A stretch of DNA of 64,000 nt from Aralia elata (taxonomy: Eukaryota > Streptophyta > Magnoliopsida > Apiales > Araliaceae): contig CM068377.1 of the NCBI GenBank assembly GCA_034770075.1, positions 70,472,358 to 70,536,357 on the forward strand, given 5' to 3'. The position numbers and the translations under genes are program-made. Positions 59,051 to 64,000 of this stretch are shown in pieces; the stretch's first letter is position 1; each line of letters starts with the position of its first letter. Under the pieces are notes generated by a model. It made no database searches and was not told the origin of the DNA. It worked only from the letters and a program-made list of their open reading frames with translations.

Positions 59051-62000
59051 TGGTCACAAGGAAGGATGTCGTGGGGTCCAAGGACGTGGTGTCAGGTATC
59101 ATCCCAATCAATGATATAAATGCTTATGTGTTATTCGATTCGGGTGCTACCTGCTCTTTGGTTTCCGAAGAATTGCTAAAATGTTAGACTTACCTCGTGA
59201 AAAGTTAGAACACCTTATGAACGTAAAAGTAGCAAATAAGGAAATTATCCCCGTAGAATGCATTCATAGGAATTGTTGTGCCGAATTGCGAGGATTTAAG
59301 CTCAGCGTGGATTTGATACCGATTCGTTTGGGGGAGTTCGATATGATCTTTGGAATGGATTGGTTATCGATTCACGGAGCAGTCATCGACTGTAAGAAGA
59401 AGTGTGTACACCTGAAGACTTCTAATAAGTCGAAGGTAGTATTCTATGGTAGTAAATCGCCGAGACAATCTTGTTATCTAACGATGATGCAAGCTAAGAG
59501 ATTTCTGAAGAAGGGTTGTATAGGTTATTTGGCCCATGTAGTTGATACTCGTCGAGTCGAGGGCGAACCAAGTTAGATACCTATCGTAAGGGAATTCACA
59601 GATGTCTTTCCAGATGAAATTCTGGGATTACCGCCAGATAGGGAGGTAGAATTTGTAATTGACTTGGTGCCGGGAGCCGCACCAATATCGAAGGCGCCGT
59701 ATCGCATGGCACCGGTAGAAATAAAGGAGCTAATGGTTCAATTGCAAGAACTGTTAGATAAAGGTTATATCAGACCGAGCGTGTCACCATGGGGAGCGTC
59801 AGTTCTGTTCGTAAAGAAGAAGGATGGATCGTTAAGGCTCAGTATCGATTACAGGGAATTGAACAAGATTACGATTAAGAACAGGTACCCGCTACCCAGA
59901 GACGATCTGTTTGATCAACTCAAGGGAGCGAAATACTTTTCAAAGATTAATTTAAGGACAGGCTACCATCAGCTAAGGGTGAGACAGGAGGATATCCCGA
60001 AGACGACATTCAGAACTCGTTATGGACATTTCGAGTTTCTGGTAATGTCATTTGGACTAACAAATGCACCATCGACATTCATGGATATGATGAACAGAGT
60101 GTTCAAGCAGTACTTGGATAAGTTCGTGGTAGTATTCATCGATGACTTCTTGGTATATTCAGTGACAGAGGAAGAACATGCTGAACATCTAAGGATTATT
60201 TTGGAGGCATTAAGAAGGGAGACGTTGTATGCGAAGTTTTCAAAGTGTGAATTTTGGTTGCAAAGGGTGCAGTTTCTAGGTCACGTCATTGACCGGGATG
60301 GTGTTTCGATAGACCCAACAAAGGTGGAAGCCATTATCAACTGGGAGCAGCCGAGGACGCCGACGGAGATCAGGAGTTTCCTAGGGTTAGCAGGATACTA
60401 TCGGAGATTCGTCCAGGATTTTTTTGAAGATAGCATCGTCGTTGACCAATCTAACCAGAGAGACGGTAAAGTTCGTTTGGACGGAGAAGTACGAGGAGAG
60501 TTTCATGGAGCTGAAGAAAAGACTTAACCAAGCACCAGTGTTGGCTTTATCGGACGACACTGGGGGTTTTGTAGTATACAGTGATGCGTCATACAAAGGC
60601 CTCGGTTGTGTACTAATGCAGCATGGCAAGGTCATTGCGTACGCTTCACGTCAGCTGAAGGACTATGAGAAGGGATACCCGAGTCATGATCTGGAGTTAG
60701 CAGCAGTAGTATTCGCCTTGAAGATTTGGAGGCACTACTTATATGGAGAGAGGTGCGAGATATATACAGATCATAAAAGTCTGAAATATATCTTCACTCA
60801 GAAGGAGCTGAATATGAGGCAGCACCGATGGTTAGAATTGATCAAGGATTACGACTGTGAGATTCTGTACCATCCGGGCAAAGCAAATGTAGTGGCAGAT
60901 GCCCTGAGTAGGAAAGGCAGAGAGAAATTAATGAGGCTCGCGACTCAAGCAGAGTTGATAAAGGAGTTCGAACGTCTGGAATTGGAGGTTAAGTATCCGA
61001 TGGAGGCGGACGGGAAATTATTCACAGTGACAGCGAGCCCGACCCTATTGGATCAGATTAAGGAGGCTCAAGAAAAGGATGAGGATTGTGATTCAATAAA
61101 GAAGCGAATTGCCGAAGGCGAGGAGCTTAAGTAAAAGATTGATAGCACTAGATTGCTAAGGTTTAAAGGGAGAGTTTAGGTACCGTTGGATTTGGAATTG
61201 AGGGAAGAAATCCTTCAGGAAGCTCATAGCACGAAGTACTCAGTACATCCCGGGAGCACAAAGATGTACCAGGATTTGCGATGAAATTTTTGGTGGTCGA
61301 ATATGAAACGAGAAGTGGCAGAGTGCGTCAGCCGATGTCTGACATGCCAGCGGATTAAAGCAGAGCACCAACGACCGAGCGAATTACTTCAACCATTAGA
61401 GATTCCGGAGTGGAAGTGGGAGCACATCACAATGGACTTTGTGGTGGGACTACCACCAACTCATAAGGGTTTAGACGCTATCTGGGTAATTATGGATCGT
61501 CTAACCAAGTCTGCTCATTTTCTGCCAATTAAGATACGGTACAATCTGGAACAATTAGCAAAACTTTACGTCAAGGAGATTGTATCGCGTCATGGAGTGC
61601 CGGTATCTATTGTATCGGACAGAGATCCGCGCTTCACGTCAAATTTTTGGAGAAGTCTGCATGCAAGAATGAGAACACAGTTGAGGTTGAGTACAACGTA
61701 TCATCCTCAAACTGACAGCCAGAGCGAGCGAACGATTCAGACCTTAGAAGATATGCTTCGGGCGGTCGTGATGGATTTAAAGGGCAGCTGGGATGACCAT
61801 TGCCACTGGTGGAGTTCGCTTACAACAACAGCTATCACGCTAGTATCGGTATGCCACCGTACGAAGCGTTATATGGAAGGAAATGCCGAATCCCGATGTG
61901 TTGGGACGAGGTTGGAGAGCGAAGACTGTTGAGACCTAAATTGGTGCAGCAAACTACAGATACAGTACAACTGGTTAGGAATCGTCTGGTAGCAGCTCAG

Positions 62001-62470
62001 GATCGCCAAAGAAATATGCCGACTTACATCGTCAGAAGAGAGACTTTGAAGTTGGTAGCTTTGTGTTTTTGAAGGTATCTCCCTGGAAAGGGAAGATCCG
62101 TTTTGGGAAGAAGGGCAAATTGAGCCCTAGGTTCATAGGACCGTTCGAGGTATTAAGGCGAATTGGCGAAGTGGCGTACGAGGTAGCGTTACCTCCTGAA
62201 CTTGAGTACATTCACAACGTGTTTCATGTGTCAGTGTTGCGGCCGTATAAACCAGACTACAAGCACGTTATCTCGTATGAACCAATCCAAGTCGAGAAAG
62301 ACTTATCGTACGAGGAAATTCCTGTTCAGATACTCGATAGGAAGGAACAGAAACTGAGGAATAAGATCATCTATTCCGTCAAGGTTCTCTAGAGGAATCA
62401 CGCAGTCGAAGAAGCTACGTGGGAACTCGAAGAGAAGATGAAAGCAAATTATCCTTTTCTATTCGAGTAA
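59051..62470 (+). pseudogene. E8 pol with chromodomain
   Basis: Protease LFDSGATCSLVS (59130-59165); RT with VKKKDGSLRLSIDYRELNK, VVVFIDDFLVYS (about 60135) and FLGHVIDRDGVSIDP; RNase H with VYSDASYKGLGCVLMQ and YTDHKSLKYIF; integrase with HHCC (CLTCQRIKAEH), MDFVVGLPPTHKG, VSDRDPRFTSNFW and TTYHPQTDSQSERT; GPF/Y region LRRIGEVAYEVALPPEL; chromodomain with YEEIPVQILDRKEQKLRNKI (62300-62365) to TWELEEKMKANYPFLFE. Lesions: frameshift near 59165, TAG 59574-59576, frameshift near 60420, TAA 61132-61134, TAG 61177-61179, TGA 61282-61284, frameshifts near 61800-62070, TAG 62390-62392. Ends at TAA 62468-62470. Confidence 0.93.
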
Positions 62471-62504
62471 CCTTATTTTGCAATTCCGAGGACGGAATTT
62501 TTAT

Positions 62505-62517
62505 AAGGGGGGAGGGA
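62505..62517 (+). other. E8 polypurine tract
   Basis: AAGGGGGGAGGGA directly before the 3' LTR start TGTAGTGCCCG. Confidence 0.9.
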
Positions 62518-64000
62518 TGTAGTGCCCGTGAATTTTAAACGTCATTATTAATTAAATATATAAATTAAATTTTTAATGAGTTAGTTTGTGTGCATTGGTA
62601 GCCTACATGACTAGGTGATGAATTGTTTTAAGTTGAGTAAAGGGGGTCACTAATAGTATAGTTAAATTAGTGAATAAGCCTTAAGGTTTAATATCAATTA
62701 AATTGATAAAGTAGTTACTAATTAATCATGCAAGTAAATTGAATATACTTAGTATATTGAATTGAGTAAATTAATTAATAAAAGTATTAATTAATGAGAA
62801 TATTGTCACATTGAATAATAAAATTTAATAGTTCAATTAGTAATCAATTTCTAATTGATTAGCTTATTTAATTAAGGAACTAAGACCAATTATTTATTTG
62901 ATCATGGGTGTAGTAATTAATAGTGTGGCAAATTAATTAATCAATCATTGGGTTAAATTAAATGACCCAATATTGCATTAAATAGATTTGGATTTTATTA
63001 GCCTAATTAGGTTACAAGTTAAAGAGATATGTGTAAGTAATTAAATTCCATAAGATTGGAAATAGAAACCCTAAATAAACAATTAGGGTAATACATATTA
63101 AAATTGTTAAACTATGTTTATTACCTATTAAGCCCTATTAAGCCTTTTAAGGCATGAAATTATGTCAATCAACTTGCTTTATTTGGTAACTCTTACACAA
63201 AGGACAAGGTTGTCAAGCTCCCATTGGTGGAAAATCTAATTAGCACACTTAAAGATAAGATTAAGGCTAAATGGAAGGGATAAGGTGAACTCTTATATCC
63301 AATGGGTAAGAAAGATGTGGGGGATAATAGCATGAATTCTAATTTAGCATTATACTTGCAAGTATTCTATCCTTTCCTTTCATTTCAAGTTCATTTCTTC
63401 TTTTCATCTCCTTCTTTCATTTCTCCCAAGCAAGAACACAAAGTGAGAGCTTAGAGAGAAAAAGAGAGTGAGATTAGCATAGTTCATGCATCCCAAGTTC
63501 ATCACATACTTTGGTAGATCAAGGAGAGTAGCTACAAGATCAAGGTGAAACCCTAAATCATTTTCTTCTTTCTTACTTTATTTTATTTTTATAGTTTTTG
63601 AGAGATTTTGTTCTAAGACTCAAGAATCATTAGATATTCATGCTTTATGTATAGATCTAATCCTCTTGAGTGTTAGAATGGAGATTCAAAGGAAGAAAAG
63701 GAACTTATGTTCTTAAAGGGTAAAAACCTTAGCTTTTCTTCACTTGGATCACCCATAACTTGAGATCTACAACTTGGATTTGTGATCCGTCGAAGGAGGG
63801 TGCTAGATACATGAGTTAGCTAGTAAACCCAAGTGGTAGAACACAAATACAATAATTTTTGAAGCCTTGGGGGCTATTTTCCCAAAACAGTCCAGCTATA
63901 AAACTTAAAACTTTAAAACCCTAAAAGCTTGCTGTCCTCGTTTTTCCAAAGGTTGTTTCGGCCAGTTATAAATCTTTTAAAAATCTGGAAAAAAATCACA
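62518..64000 (+). repeat. E8 3' LTR (partial)
   Basis: Matches 53275-54757 at an offset of 9243 with no gaps. The three changes I see are TTTCATAAG/TTCCATAAG, TTTCATTTCATT/TTTCCTTTCATT and TTTAGTAG/TTTGGTAG. Confidence 0.95.

Larger units (their letters stand above)
53275..64000 (+). mobile_element. E8: Tekay/Del-type chromovirus (Ty3/gypsy)
   Basis: 5' LTR 53275-56951, primer site, leader, gag, pol with C-terminal chromodomain, polypurine tract and 3' LTR from 62518 running off the window. The 1483 bp of LTR that can be compared differ at only three positions I could find (about 0.2%), yet the ORF has at least seven stops and several frameshifts. Inserted in the E6 LTR; left flank ATACT. 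Confidence 0.95.

Noticed and set aside
53275..64000. Segmental duplication of 53275-54757 and 62518-64000
   Set aside because: The repeats flank a primer site, gag-pol and polypurine tract, so they are LTRs.

Overview
This window is nuclear DNA from a flowering plant, probably a repeat-rich eudicot. It is AT-rich, and I find no host gene, rRNA, tRNA or CRISPR. Almost all of it is LTR retrotransposons nested in one another: Athila-type Ty3/gypsy with tRNA-Asp primer sites, a SIRE/Maximus-type Ty1/copia with an envelope-like gene, a second Ty1/copia family, and a chromodomain gypsy of Tekay/Del type. The species cannot be told from the sequence.

Layout, left to right. E1 (1-12067, minus) is a nearly complete Athila cut by the left window edge; it sits in E2 (12068-~15110, plus), an Athila remnant. 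E3 (~15110-17902, minus) is an Athila remnant inserted in E4 (17903-24202, plus), a copia whose RNase H is also split by solo Athila LTR S1 (19720-22100). E4 sits in E6, a SIRE-type copia (plus) spread over 24203-53274. E6 is also interrupted by E7 (26353-33266, internally deleted Athila, plus), solo LTR S2 (33333-35036), solo chromovirus-type LTR S3 (36988-40242), and E5 (40860-51681, complete copia, minus), which holds solo Athila LTR S4 (42434-44044). E8 (53275-64000, plus), a young Tekay-type element with a chromodomain, is inserted in the E6 3' LTR and runs off the right edge. Target-site duplications were read for S1, E7, S2, S3, E5 and S4.

No element seems autonomous: every gag-pol carries stops, frameshifts or deletions. 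LTR pairs compared by eye give a relative order: E8 about 0.2% different, E1 about 1%, E5 about 3%, E7 about 5%. One large deletion near 15110 can explain the missing ends of E2, E3, E4 and E6 together.

The most unusual signal is a set of GC-rich palindrome arrays, at least nine loci, in LTRs, leaders and spacers of three retrotransposon lineages. The palindrome sequence differs between families, but copies usually lie about 21, 31-32 or 41-42 bp apart, close to whole turns of B-DNA, with some exceptions. In several Athila LTRs the array sits just upstream of a TATA box. A second signal is a hairpin, a splice-acceptor-like site and a short Gly-Lys-rich reading frame shared by the two chromovirus-type LTRs.
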